In this document: positions 24,231 to 32,742 of the stretch, piece after piece
Position numbering within the stretch: the first letter of the stretch is position 1
Layout of the letters: each line of letters opens with the position of its first letter
NCBI GenBank assembly: GCA_040007095.1
Contig: JBDTVS010000031.1
Span: forward strand, 1 to 36,778
DNA: 36,778 nucleotides
Reading direction: 5' to 3'
Source of the DNA: JBDTVS01 sp040007095
Lineage (GTDB): Bacteria; Acidobacteriota; Vicinamibacteria; Vicinamibacterales; CAVVIG01
Made by a program: the position numbers and the translations under genes
Notes under the pieces: model-generated
Told to the model about the DNA's origin: nothing
The model's database searches: none
Seen by the model: only the letters and a program-made list of their open reading frames with translations

Positions 24231-25699
24231 GGTTTCTGCATCAGTTGAACGAGCAGCGCCGCCGTCTTCTCGTTCACGACAGGAGCCGTCGCCGGGCGGC
24301 CTTGACGCCGTCCGCCACTGCCCGCTCCGCGCGCGAGGTCGAGCGGTGTGCGACCCTGTTTGTCGCGTCGATCGAGCTTGGCGCCTTTCTTTGCCACGTA
24401 CTCGACAACCGAGTTGAGGCCCCGCTGCGCGGCGTTATGGAGAATCGTCTGGCCGTTGGCGTTGAACGCGTTGACATCCACCCCATGGTCGACCAGCAGG
24501 GTCACCGCCTCGAGCACCTTCGGCTCCGGTGCGTTCCCGCCCGATGCGAGGATCGCGGTCGTCGTCCGGTTCGTCAGCGCGAGCGTCGCGTCGGCGCCGC
24601 CATCGAGGAGCACCTTCATCATCGGGACATCGCAGGTCTTCGACGCGCGCGCGAGCGCGGTTGCGCCTTCGGTCAGCTGGCCGTCGCCGACGAGATTCTG
24701 ATGGCGGCCGATGATCGGCTTCTTGAGCTGAAGGTTGGGGTTCGCACCATGTGCCAGCATCGACTTGACGACCCCCACGGCGTCGAGCGTATCGCGCAGC
24801 TTGGGCTCGGGCCTGGTCAACAGGTTCGCCGGCGCGCGCATGTCCACGGCCGCGTAGAGTGCGGTCATGCCACTGGCGTCCACCACGTTGGGATCGGCGC
24901 CCCGCTCGAGCAGCAGATTCGCCAGGTCGTAGTGGATGTTGATGATCGCGATTTGCAGCGCCGTCGTGCCTTCCTGTTTCGTCGTCGCGTTCAGATCGGC
25001 GTGGACGTCGGCCAGCGCGGAGACCGCTTCCATCGCGTTCTGCCGGGCCGCGTACATCAGTGCGGTCCAACCGCCTTTCGGCAGCTGGAACACCGCCATG
25101 CCATTGGTCTCGTAACGGTAGTCAGGGAACGAGAGCTCTTTCGACCGTGCATTCAGCTCGACGCCGTGGGCGCCGAGCGCCTTGATCACGGCGCCGTGGT
25201 TTTCGGCCGCCGCCCACATCAGCGCCGTCTGCCCCTGCCACGTCTCGGTCGCATTCACGTTGACGCCGCGCTCGATCAGAGCATTGACGACGTCCGCGCT
25301 GCCGGCGCGGGCCGCCGTCATCAGGACGGTTTCGCCGTCGGGACCGGGCGCGTTCGGGTTGGCGCCGGCCTTGAGCAGCGCCCGCGCAATCGCCGGGTTG
25401 CCATTGGTGGCGGCGAGCGAGAGCGGCGTGATGCCGTAGCGGTTGCCGGCACTGACGTTCGCACCGGCCTTGATCAGCAACTGCACGGTGTCGAGATCGT
25501 CGCCGCGGACCGCCCAGTGCAGCGCCGTCATCCCGTCGGCTTCCGCGCTCTTGACCGCGGTGGGGGTCAGCAGCGCCCTGACGGCGGCACGGTTGCCGAC
25601 CTTGACCGCATCGATCAAGGTAGTGCCGCCGCCGGCGGCGCTCAGGCTGATGACCGATGTCAGCAGCCCGAGCAGCGGCCAGACGTGTGTTCTACGCAT
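24227..25699 (-). CDS. Exported ankyrin-repeat protein (cassette 1)
   Basis: The product is 490 aa. It has a signal peptide (1 to about 22, WPLLGLLTSVISLSAA), then roughly ten ankyrin repeats such as DGMTALHWAVRGDDLDTVQL, GKT-like turns GANPNAPGPDGETVLMTAAR, and NGQTILHNAAQRGLNSVVEY. A non-repeat insert (about 185-205) ends in LPKGGWTALMYAAR, and a Gly/Arg-rich tail follows. Ankyrin arrays bind proteins; here the target should be extracytoplasmic. It is collinear with the 34078-35616 protein, including the insert. The ATG lies 6 bp after repeat D1, so any ribosome binding site (AGGACAGG) comes from the repeat. It overlaps the cytochrome gene by 4 bp. Confidence 0.92.
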   Translation of the reverse strand: MRRTHVWPLLGLLTSVISLSAAGGGTTLIDAVKVGNRAAVRALLTPTAVKSAEADGMTALHWAVRGDDLDTVQLLIKAGANVSAGNRYGITPLSLAATNGNPAIARALLKAGANPNAPGPDGETVLMTAARAGSADVVNALIERGVNVNATETWQGQTALMWAAAENHGAVIKALGAHGVELNARSKELSFPDYRYETNGMAVFQLPKGGWTALMYAARQNAMEAVSALADVHADLNATTKQEGTTALQIAIINIHYDLANLLLERGADPNVVDASGMTALYAAVDMRAPANLLTRPEPKLRDTLDAVGVVKSMLAHGANPNLQLKKPIIGRHQNLVGDGQLTEGATALARASKTCDVPMMKVLLDGGADATLALTNRTTTAILASGGNAPEPKVLEAVTLLVDHGVDVNAFNANGQTILHNAAQRGLNSVVEYVAKKGAKLDRRDKQGRTPLDLARGAGSGGRRQGRPATAPVVNEKTAALLVQLMQKP

Positions 25700-25705
25700 T
25701 GGGCT

Positions 25706-25867
25706 AGTGGCCTGTCCTGGTCATTTGTCGTGCGCCTTTCAGGCGGGGCATCCCGCCTGGCGGCGTTGCTCCTCCATCAAATACTCCCGGTATTCTCAGT
25801 CGTCGCGCCTTGCCAACCGGGTGCCGCGCTCCGAAATCCGCACGACAACTGACAAGGACCGACCACT
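25706..25867. repeat. MITE-like element D1 with 29-bp terminal inverted repeats
   Basis: The ends 25706-25734 and 25839-25867 are inverted repeats matching at 25 of 29 positions by eye (AGTGG...TTGTCGTGCG). Inside are the perfect hairpin CAGGCGGG-GCAT-CCCGCCTG (25741-25760 region) and a core containing AATACTCCCGGTATT, which recurs inverted in element D2. The element is non-coding. It fills the DUF1552-ankyrin gap; the matching gap in cassette 2 is only 12 bp. Its right end overlaps the TAG stop of the DUF1552 gene. Confidence 0.8.
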
Positions 25868-27167
25868 AAATCGCGACCCGGCCGGTGCTGAGGCCGAACG
25901 TGTCCATCTCGCAGTCGTACTTGTTGGCGATCGCCAGCAGGAGGTTGGAGAACGGCGTCTCCTTCTTCTCCTGGATGTGCCGGTTGCCTTCGACGTTTCC
26001 GCAGAGGCCGCCGGCGAGCAGCGTCGGGATGTTGATGCGCGAGTGCTGATCGCTTTCGCTCATCCCGCTGCCGTAGAGGATCATCGAATGATCGAGCAGC
26101 GTGCCGTCGCCATCGGGCGTCGACTTCAGCTTCTGCAGGAACTTCGCGAACAGGCTCATGTAGTAGGTATTGAGCTTGACCAGGCCGGCGATCTTGTCCG
26201 GGTTGTTCCCGTGGTGCGACATTGCGTGGTGCGGCTCGTTGACACCGATGTTCGGATAGACGCGTTGGCTGGCGTCGCGCGACTTCATGAACGTGAACAC
26301 GCGCGTCTGGTTCGCTTCGAAGGCGACCGCCGCGAGGTCGTACATCAGGGTCGCGTGATCGTCGAACGAGTCGGGGATCCCGATCGGCGCGTCGGGCACC
26401 GTCTGCGTGGTCGTGGCATTCTTCTCGGCTTTCTGAATCCGCTGCTCGATCTCGCGGACGTTGTCGAGGTAGTCGTTGAGTCGCGCCTGGTCCTTGCCGC
26501 CGAGCTTCTTCTGCAGATCGCGCGCTTCGTCACGCACCGAGTCGAGGATGCTCTTGTTGTCGCGCATCCGCGCCAGCCGCTGCTGCGCGGTCCCGGGCTG
26601 CCCGAACAGCCGCTCGAACGCGATGCGCGGGTTGATTTCCATCGGCAGCGGCGTCGTCTCGTTCTTCCACGAGATCGTGTTCATGTAGGCGCAGCTGTAC
26701 GCCGTGTCGCACCCGCCAATCCAGCCCGTGAAGTCTTCGGTGGCCAGCTCGAGTGACGGCAGCGGGGAATCCTGGCCGATCTTGTTGGCGACGACCTGAT
26801 CGATCGTGATGCCCGACTTCACGTTCTCGGCGATCGTGCGGAAGGGAATGACCCCGCTCAGCCACGCCGACACCGTCGTCGCATGGCCGTCGAGCGGATC
26901 ACACAGTTCGGTGACGACCGTGAGGTGGTCGCGAAACGCCTCGGCCGGCTTCATGATCGCGTTGAACTCGAAGTTCTTGCCGATCGTCTTCGGCTCCCAG
27001 TAACCCGGTCTCTGGCCGAGCGGCGTGAAGATCGCGCCGAAGCGAGTGATCGGCGTCGGTGCGGCCGACAGCGCCGGCACCATGGCTTCGAGCATCGGCA
27101 AGGTGAGCGTGGCGCCCATACCACGAAGCACCGTTCGACGGGACAGCTTCATCTTCGAAACAAACAT
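25866..27167 (-). CDS. DUF1552 (HXXSHH) family exported protein (cassette 1)
   Basis: The product is 433 aa and matches DUF1552 (PF07586) over its length. A Tat-like signal LSRRTVLRGMGATLTLP is at the N-terminus. Conserved blocks are PSLELATEDFTGWIGGC, SCAYMNTISW, PLPMEINPRIAFERLFG, YLDNVREIEQRI, the family-name motif H314-A-M-S317-H318-H319, and LLDHSMILYGSGMSES. No activity is established for the family. The protein is about half identical by eye to the 32743-34065 product. Its ATG overlaps the DUF1592 stop (TGATG), so the pair is translationally coupled, the usual arrangement for these families. Tat export would mean folding, perhaps with a metal, before secretion. Confidence 0.93.
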   Translation of the reverse strand: MFVSKMKLSRRTVLRGMGATLTLPMLEAMVPALSAAPTPITRFGAIFTPLGQRPGYWEPKTIGKNFEFNAIMKPAEAFRDHLTVVTELCDPLDGHATTVSAWLSGVIPFRTIAENVKSGITIDQVVANKIGQDSPLPSLELATEDFTGWIGGCDTAYSCAYMNTISWKNETTPLPMEINPRIAFERLFGQPGTAQQRLARMRDNKSILDSVRDEARDLQKKLGGKDQARLNDYLDNVREIEQRIQKAEKNATTTQTVPDAPIGIPDSFDDHATLMYDLAAVAFEANQTRVFTFMKSRDASQRVYPNIGVNEPHHAMSHHGNNPDKIAGLVKLNTYYMSLFAKFLQKLKSTPDGDGTLLDHSMILYGSGMSESDQHSRINIPTLLAGGLCGNVEGNRHIQEKKETPFSNLLLAIANKYDCEMDTFGLSTGRVAI

Positions 27168-29686
27168 CAGCGGCTCCTCTCTTCAAGACGCACGGAGCGG
27201 GCCGACTCGTCCAACGTGACACGTTTCTGGAACGGCGTGCTGTTGACGATGCCCATGACGATTGACGAGAAACGGTAGTTGGTCTGTGCAGTCTGGCGCA
27301 CAATCGCGCGGACCGACGGCATGTCGTACGGCTGCAGGCCGCGGCCGAGCGCGTAAATCATCAGCTTCTCGGTGACCGTGCCGACGAACAGATCGGGTTG
27401 GCGCAGCAGCGCCTGGCGCAGCGTGACCACTCCGTTGATTTTGGTCCCGTCGAGCAGCTCGCCCTGAGCATCGATCGGCGTGCCCGGTCCGGCGACGCTA
27501 TCGCCGTCGCGCATCCGCCACGCACCAACGGCGTCGAAATTCTCCAGCGCCAGGCCGATGGGATCCATGATCTTGTGGCACTGGGCGCACACCGGGTTAC
27601 GACGGTGTTCCTCCATCCGCTCGCGCATCGTCAGAATGCGGCCGCCGCGGTTCGGATCTTCATTGAGCGGCGGCACGTTGGAGGGCATCGGCGGCACCGG
27701 CGCGGCGAGGAGATTGTCGAGCACCCACTTGCCGCGCACCACGGGCGAGGTGCGATCGGTGTGCGACGTCACCATCAGCACCGCGCCTTTACCGAGCAGG
27801 CCGCGCCGGGCATCGTCGGTCAGCATGACGCGGCGGAAATGGCTGCCGTAGACGTTCGGAATGCCGTAGTGCTGCGCGAGCCGCTCGTTGAGGAACGTGT
27901 AGTCGGCGGTCATCAGATCGAGCACGTTTCGGTCTTCGTGGACGACGCTGGCGAAGAACAGCGAGGCTTCCTGTTCGAATGCCTGGCGGAGGTTGTCGTC
28001 GAAGTCGGGGAACTCCTCCGAGTTCGGCTGGATGTTCTTCAGGTTGCGTAGATACAACCACTGGCCGGCAAAGTTCGTCGTGAGCGCATCGGCCTTCGGG
28101 TCGGCCAGCATGCGGCGCACCTGCGCCTCCAGGACCGCCGGCGTATGGAGCCGGTTCTGTGCGGCGAGATCGAGGAGCGTCGTGTCCGGGATGCTGCTCC
28201 AGAGAAAGAACGAAAGGCGCGATGCGAGCTCCCCGTCGCTGATGCGATAGACCGAGGCCGGCGCCAGCCCCACCGTATCCTGCTCGATATGGAAGCAGAA
28301 CTTCGGACTGGCCAGGATCCGCTGCAGCGCTTTCTGAATACCACGCTCGAAGGCCGCCTGCCCGGCCGCATCCGCGTTATCCTTGCGCGCCTCTTTGCGC
28401 CCGAGGTCGAAGAACGAGAACAGCCGCCGCGCGTCTGTCTCGCTGACGTCGCCACGATACGCGAGACGGGCGAGCCTGGCGATGATCTGGCGCGCACAGG
28501 CGTCCTCACCACCCCGATTGGGAGGACGACAGGAAAAGATCTTGCGGCGGCTCGGCGTGTCACCGGAGCCGGTGGCGTTGAACGGCCCGGTCACCGTCAG
28601 CGTATCGAAGTGCGGATGGCCTGACGTGTCGCGCGTGTCGGTCGAGCTGCGAATGAACGGTTGCAGCCGGGTCGGGTTCGGCGCCTCGCTGCGCGCGACG
28701 AACGCGGCACCGATGACGTGCGGCCCCGCGGAAAGCTTCAGTTTGAGCCGGCCGCGCTCGTCAATCACGTCGCCGGCCTTCGTCATGTTGACAAGGTTCG
28801 CTTTGAAGTCGGCTTCGCCGCCCATGCGGAAGGTGTGAACGCGTGCGCCGTCCACCGTGTATTCGATCTCGTGCTCGTACTCGAGGCCTCGCATCACGCC
28901 GAGATTCGTGCGGAACATCTTCACCGCGATCTGGTACTCGGCGTCGAGCGGCAGCGTCAGCTTCGCGAGAATGCCGCCGACCGTGCCAATCGGCTGGCCT
29001 TCGACGTGCGTATCCTGCGACGCGTCCTGGCGGATGTGGAACGTCTCGGCGGCCGTACCGAAGTCGGGGTCGCCGATGGCCAGCGCGCCGACTTTGTTCG
29101 CGGCTTCCATGAACCGCTCGAGCAGTACCGGCGACATCCCGAGGACGTCTCCGACGTTGTCGAAGCCGTACGCCGAGTCATCGGGCGGCAGCAGCGTCGA
29201 GGGATCGACCTCGAGCGCGAGGAGATCGCGCACCGCATTCGCATACTCAGCGCGATTGAGACGATGGAGCACTGGACGGCCGGGATTGGGTTTTTCGGCG
29301 GCCGCTCGATCCAGCGTGGTCGTCAGCCATGAAATCAGCTCAGCGCGGGTCGCCGAATCGGGCTGAGGCGCCGCAGGCGGCGGCATCATTCCGACACGCA
29401 TTTTCTTGAGCGCCTTCTCCCACACGCCCGCCCCGGCCGAAATGTGGTCGAAGTCCATGTCGTCGAGCGCCAGACCGCCCGCCTTCGCCCGATCGTTGTG
29501 GCAGGTGACACAGTATTTCGTCACCGTCGCTCTATGTTCTGCTGAGCGTTCTGCTGAGCGTTCTGCTGAGCGTTCTGCTGAGCGATTCGATGAGGCTGGC
29601 GCGGCCGCCTGTTGGGCGGTGATGGACGGCCCGGCAGCAAGGGTGACGGCCACTCCGACCGCGACGCTGAGAATCCGTGTCGACAC
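27167..29686 (-). CDS. DUF1592-type multidomain exported haem-motif protein (cassette 1)
   Basis: I place the start at the GTG at 29686 (839 aa): an AGGA Shine-Dalgarno is 8-9 nt upstream and a signal peptide follows at once (STRILSVAVGVAVTLAAG). The longer frame to 29803 runs to the edge of repeat D2. Order: signal; low-complexity linker of four SAER units (12-bp DNA repeats); haem motif CVTCH (59-63); DUF1587 (HRLNRAEYANAVRDLLALEV); a beta-rich carbohydrate-binding-like section; DUF1595; DUF1592 (YRISDGELASRLSFFLWSSI); DUF1588 with a second motif CAQCH (700-704); DUF1585 to the end. Biochemistry is unknown; the family is typical of Planctomycetes and Acidobacteria, next to DUF1552. Confidence 0.92.
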   Translation of the reverse strand: MSTRILSVAVGVAVTLAAGPSITAQQAAAPASSNRSAERSAERSAERSAEHRATVTKYCVTCHNDRAKAGGLALDDMDFDHISAGAGVWEKALKKMRVGMMPPPAAPQPDSATRAELISWLTTTLDRAAAEKPNPGRPVLHRLNRAEYANAVRDLLALEVDPSTLLPPDDSAYGFDNVGDVLGMSPVLLERFMEAANKVGALAIGDPDFGTAAETFHIRQDASQDTHVEGQPIGTVGGILAKLTLPLDAEYQIAVKMFRTNLGVMRGLEYEHEIEYTVDGARVHTFRMGGEADFKANLVNMTKAGDVIDERGRLKLKLSAGPHVIGAAFVARSEAPNPTRLQPFIRSSTDTRDTSGHPHFDTLTVTGPFNATGSGDTPSRRKIFSCRPPNRGGEDACARQIIARLARLAYRGDVSETDARRLFSFFDLGRKEARKDNADAAGQAAFERGIQKALQRILASPKFCFHIEQDTVGLAPASVYRISDGELASRLSFFLWSSIPDTTLLDLAAQNRLHTPAVLEAQVRRMLADPKADALTTNFAGQWLYLRNLKNIQPNSEEFPDFDDNLRQAFEQEASLFFASVVHEDRNVLDLMTADYTFLNERLAQHYGIPNVYGSHFRRVMLTDDARRGLLGKGAVLMVTSHTDRTSPVVRGKWVLDNLLAAPVPPMPSNVPPLNEDPNRGGRILTMRERMEEHRRNPVCAQCHKIMDPIGLALENFDAVGAWRMRDGDSVAGPGTPIDAQGELLDGTKINGVVTLRQALLRQPDLFVGTVTEKLMIYALGRGLQPYDMPSVRAIVRQTAQTNYRFSSIVMGIVNSTPFQKRVTLDESARSVRLEERSR
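29536..29583. repeat. 12-bp minisatellite, four tandem copies in the DUF1592 linker
   Basis: Four perfect copies of GTTCTGCTGAGC (plus strand) encode four in-frame Ser-Ala-Glu-Arg units on the minus strand, between the signal peptide and the first haem motif. Twelve bp is a whole number of codons, so copy-number change would alter linker length without frameshift. The plus-strand paralogue has no such repeat. Confidence 0.95.
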
Positions 29687-29803
29687 TCGTGAGATCCTCG
29701 CCGCCTGCCCCTCAGCCCGGAAGGAACAGGCTAATCTGAACGGCTTCAGGCCAGACCATAACACGTCGGGCGGCGGCTGTCTATCCACACTTAACAGCCA
29801 CAC

Positions 29804-30010
29804 TTAACAGCCCGCGGTGAAAGTCCGTCGTCGCACCGAGGCGGACGAGGCGCCCGGATCGCAAGGCGCGAAACGCGAGGAATACCGGGAGTATTTGAGC
29901 GTTGAGCAACGCCGCGAGGCCCGGAGTCCCCAACGCGGCACCCGCGTCGGGGTGGGAGGCGGGATGCCGCGTTCGCCGAATGCAGACGGACTTTTACCAC
30001 GGGCGGTCAA
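29804..30010. repeat. MITE-like element D2 with 26-bp terminal inverted repeats
   Basis: The ends 29804-29829 (TTAACAGCCCGCGGTGAAAG...) and 29985-30010 are inverted repeats, 22 of 26 matches by eye. The interior (about 29865-29925) carries the AATACCGGGAGTATTTGA and GAGCAACGCCG core shared with D1 in opposite orientation, and GGCGGGATGCCGC is also shared. Just left, CCACACTTAACAG is tandemly duplicated (29785-29797 and 29798-29810). The element is non-coding and sits between the divergent cassettes. Confidence 0.75.
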
Positions 30011-30021
30011 CAGGTCCCTGT

Positions 30022-30120
30022 CGGGTACTCGCCGTCGAGCGCCAGCGTCACCTTGGCCAGCATGCCGCCGATGGTGCCACCCGGCAGGCCTTCGATTGGT
30101 GTCCAGGTGCGTTGACCCTG
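30022..30120 (-). pseudogene. Fragment of a third DUF1592-family gene
   Basis: The minus strand reads IEGLPGGTIGGMLAKVTLAL then DGEY, matching VEGQPIGTVGGILAKLTLPL-DAEY of the 27167-29686 product and LEGLPLGTVGGMAAWHTFPV-DGEY of the plus-strand paralogue. At DNA level 61 of 73 aligned bases agree with the cassette 1 gene, aligned by eye. Coding similarity stops on both sides: a TGA follows a few codons later, next to the right end of element D2. It is therefore a remnant of a third copy, not part of either intact gene. Confidence 0.75.
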
Positions 30121-30223
30121 AACGAGGTGTGGAGTAGTGTGGCGCCTGACTGAACCCCCTTTGTGTTCTTCGTGTCTTGGTGGTTCCGGATTTCAATGCT
30201 GTCACGCGTTCTACGGTAGCGAT

Positions 30224-32704
30224 GTGAGAACCGACGCGAACAACCGGGCGACCCGAACCTGCGTGGCTGTCGGCGACGTCAGAAGCAAGTCTCCGTTCAG
30301 GAACGGGCCCGGATGTCTCGTCGTTGCGCTCGCGGTGCTGACAGCCGCACCCGGAGCCTCGGCCGCCCCTGCCCCTCCACGCAACGTCCTTCAGCAGTAT
30401 TGCGTGGGCTGCCACAACCAGCGCGTGAAAACCGCCGGCCTGGCACTCGACACCCTTGATGCCGCCAGTCCTGCCGGCGACACGGAGACCTGGGAAAAAG
30501 TGCTGCGAAAGCTGCAGCTCGGGGTGATGCCGCCTCAAGGTTCGCCACGCCCCAGCCCGGGCGTTTACACCGAATTGATCGGCTGGTTGGAGAGCAGTCT
30601 GGATCGGGCCGCGGCGGCGCACCCGAATCCCGGCCGACCGCTGCTTCACCGACTGAACCGCGCGGAGTATGCGAACGCGATCCGCGACCTCCTCGGTCTC
30701 GACGTCGACGTCACGCCGCTGCTGCCGCCGGATGATTCGGCCTTCGGCTTCGATAACGTGGCCGAGGCGCTCAATACCTCCCCGGCGCTGCTGCAGGCGT
30801 ACCTGTCGGCTGCGCGCAAGATCAGCGCGGTGGCGGTGGGGGATCCACGCGTGAGCGCCGGGTCCGACACGTATTCGGTAGGCCAGGACCTGTCCCAGGA
30901 CGCGCACCTCGAAGGGCTGCCCCTTGGCACCGTCGGTGGCATGGCCGCCTGGCACACCTTCCCGGTCGACGGCGAGTACGACATCCAGATCAAGCTCTAT
31001 CGCACCAACTTGAACGCCATTCGCGGCCTGCAAACGGCTCACCAGCTCGAGCTGACGCTGGACGGGAAGCGCATCCTCCTCGCGCCTATCGGCGGCGACG
31101 AGGATCTGGTCGCGGTCCAGGCCAACCCGACGGCCGCGTCCGACGGGATTGAAACCGAGCGACTGCGTCTGCGCGTCTTCGTCAAGTCGGGCCGCCGACA
31201 GCTCGGGAGCGCGTTCCTGGAGGAAACGTCTCCCCGTCTCGAGACGAATCGTCTTCAGCGGTTTGTTCGTGACTTCAACCCGTACGATGCAGAGGGTGCC
31301 GCGCACGTCCAATCGATCACCATCAAGGGCCCGTTCACTGCGACCCGGTCCTGGCACCCGGTGAGCGCTCGCCTGCTGGAGTGCCATCCATCCACCCAGG
31401 CCGACGAGGCGGCGTGCGCGCAAAAGATCCTGGCACGTGTGGGACGCAGAGCGTATCGCCGCCCGCTTTCGAGCGAGGAGACCGGCCGGGTGATGTCCTT
31501 CTATCAGAAAGGCCGCGCCACCGGTCCCTTCGAAGCCGGGATCGAATTCGCGCTGCGGTTCGTCCTGGCCAGTCCCGCCTTTGTCTTCCGTGCCGAAGAA
31601 GCTCCAGCGCAACTCAAGGTCGGAATGCCGTATCGCATTTCAGACTACGAACTGGCCTCGCGGCTCTCGTTCTTTCTCTGGAGCAGCATTCCAGACGATG
31701 GGCTTCTGAATGCGGCCGGCGAAGGGCGGCTGCACCAGCCGGCGGTCCTCGCGCAACAGGTCCGGCGCATGCTGGCCGATCCGCGGGCCGACTCCTTCAT
31801 CCGCAACTTCGCCGGGCAGTGGCTGCAGCTTCGCAATATGAAGCGGATAGTCCCCAACTCGGATATCTTCCCGGACTTCGACGACAACCTGCGGCAGGCC
31901 TTCGAACGCGAGACGGAGCTGTTCTTCGGCAGCATCGTCCGGGAAGATCGAAACGCGCTCGACTTGATGACCGCTGACTACACGTTCGTCAACGAACGCC
32001 TGGCGCGCCACTACGGGATCCCGGGCGTATTCGGGAGTAATTTCCGGCGTGTGCCGCTGCCGGATCCCGAGCGCTGGGGGCTGCTGGGCAAGGGCGCTGT
32101 TCTGCTGGTGACGTCGCACGCGAATACGACTTCTCCGGTCCTGCGGGGGAAATGGGTGCTCGAAAATGTACTGGGGGCGCCGCCACCGGCGCCGCCGCCC
32201 GACGTGCCGGCCTTGAAGGAAAGCGAGCCCGGCCTGGCACCCCGCACGATGAGAGAACAGATGGAGCAGCATCGGGCCAATCCCGTGTGCGCCGCCTGCC
32301 ACAAGAACATGGATCCGATCGGGTTCGTGCTGGAGAATTTCGACGCGGTCGGCGCCTGGCGCCCGGCCGGCGAGGGCGGCGCGCTCCTCAACACCGTCGA
32401 TGTACTTGCCGACGGCTCGAAAGTGGTGGACGCGGCCAGCTTGCGCACGGCACTGTTGAAACGCCCGGCGGTGTTTCTGCAGACCCTCACCGAAAAACTG
32501 ATGGTGTATGGACTTGGCCGCGGATTGACGCACAATGACCTACCGGCCGTACGGCAAATCGTCCGGAACGCGGAGCGTCGCGGCTCCCGCTTTTCGTCGC
32601 TCATCGTGGGGATCGTCGCAAGCGATCAGTTTCAAATGCGGATGAAGTCCCAGGACGAAGGCGCGCTCGCCAGCAACGGCGATGCGGCACCGCCGCGTCC
32701 CTGA
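30224..32704 (+). CDS. DUF1592-type multidomain exported haem-motif protein (cassette 2)
   Basis: The start is uncertain. GTG at 30224 (826 aa) places the first haem motif CVGCH at 60-64, as in the paralogue (59-63). A GTG at 30137 has a better Shine-Dalgarno (GAGGTG) but would translate a repeat-like stretch; GTG at 30263 is a third option. A signal segment CLVVALAVLTAAPGASA follows. The domain order equals that of the 27167-29686 product: haem motif, DUF1587 (HRLNRAEYANAIRDLLGLDV), a beta-rich section, DUF1595 (ACAQKILARVGRRAYRRPLS), DUF1592 (YRISDYELASRLSFFLWSSI), DUF1588 with CAACH (689-693), DUF1585. It heads the plus-strand cassette and lies 38 bp before the DUF1552 gene. Function is unknown. 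Confidence 0.9.
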   Translation: MRTDANNRATRTCVAVGDVRSKSPFRNGPGCLVVALAVLTAAPGASAAPAPPRNVLQQYCVGCHNQRVKTAGLALDTLDAASPAGDTETWEKVLRKLQLGVMPPQGSPRPSPGVYTELIGWLESSLDRAAAAHPNPGRPLLHRLNRAEYANAIRDLLGLDVDVTPLLPPDDSAFGFDNVAEALNTSPALLQAYLSAARKISAVAVGDPRVSAGSDTYSVGQDLSQDAHLEGLPLGTVGGMAAWHTFPVDGEYDIQIKLYRTNLNAIRGLQTAHQLELTLDGKRILLAPIGGDEDLVAVQANPTAASDGIETERLRLRVFVKSGRRQLGSAFLEETSPRLETNRLQRFVRDFNPYDAEGAAHVQSITIKGPFTATRSWHPVSARLLECHPSTQADEAACAQKILARVGRRAYRRPLSSEETGRVMSFYQKGRATGPFEAGIEFALRFVLASPAFVFRAEEAPAQLKVGMPYRISDYELASRLSFFLWSSIPDDGLLNAAGEGRLHQPAVLAQQVRRMLADPRADSFIRNFAGQWLQLRNMKRIVPNSDIFPDFDDNLRQAFERETELFFGSIVREDRNALDLMTADYTFVNERLARHYGIPGVFGSNFRRVPLPDPERWGLLGKGAVLLVTSHANTTSPVLRGKWVLENVLGAPPPAPPPDVPALKESEPGLAPRTMREQMEQHRANPVCAACHKNMDPIGFVLENFDAVGAWRPAGEGGALLNTVDVLADGSKVVDAASLRTALLKRPAVFLQTLTEKLMVYGLGRGLTHNDLPAVRQIVRNAERRGSRFSSLIVGIVASDQFQMRMKSQDEGALASNGDAAPPRP

Positions 32705-32742
32705 CGGGTGCTGCGCTCTCTTCCAGGCACCAGGAGTTGGCC

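Noticed and set aside
25706..30010. A composite transposon bounded by D1 and D2 carrying the cassette 1 DUF1592/DUF1552 genes
   Set aside because: D1 and D2 have different terminal repeats and no transposase is present. The genes between them match a normal cassette layout, so mobilisation as a unit is unsupported.
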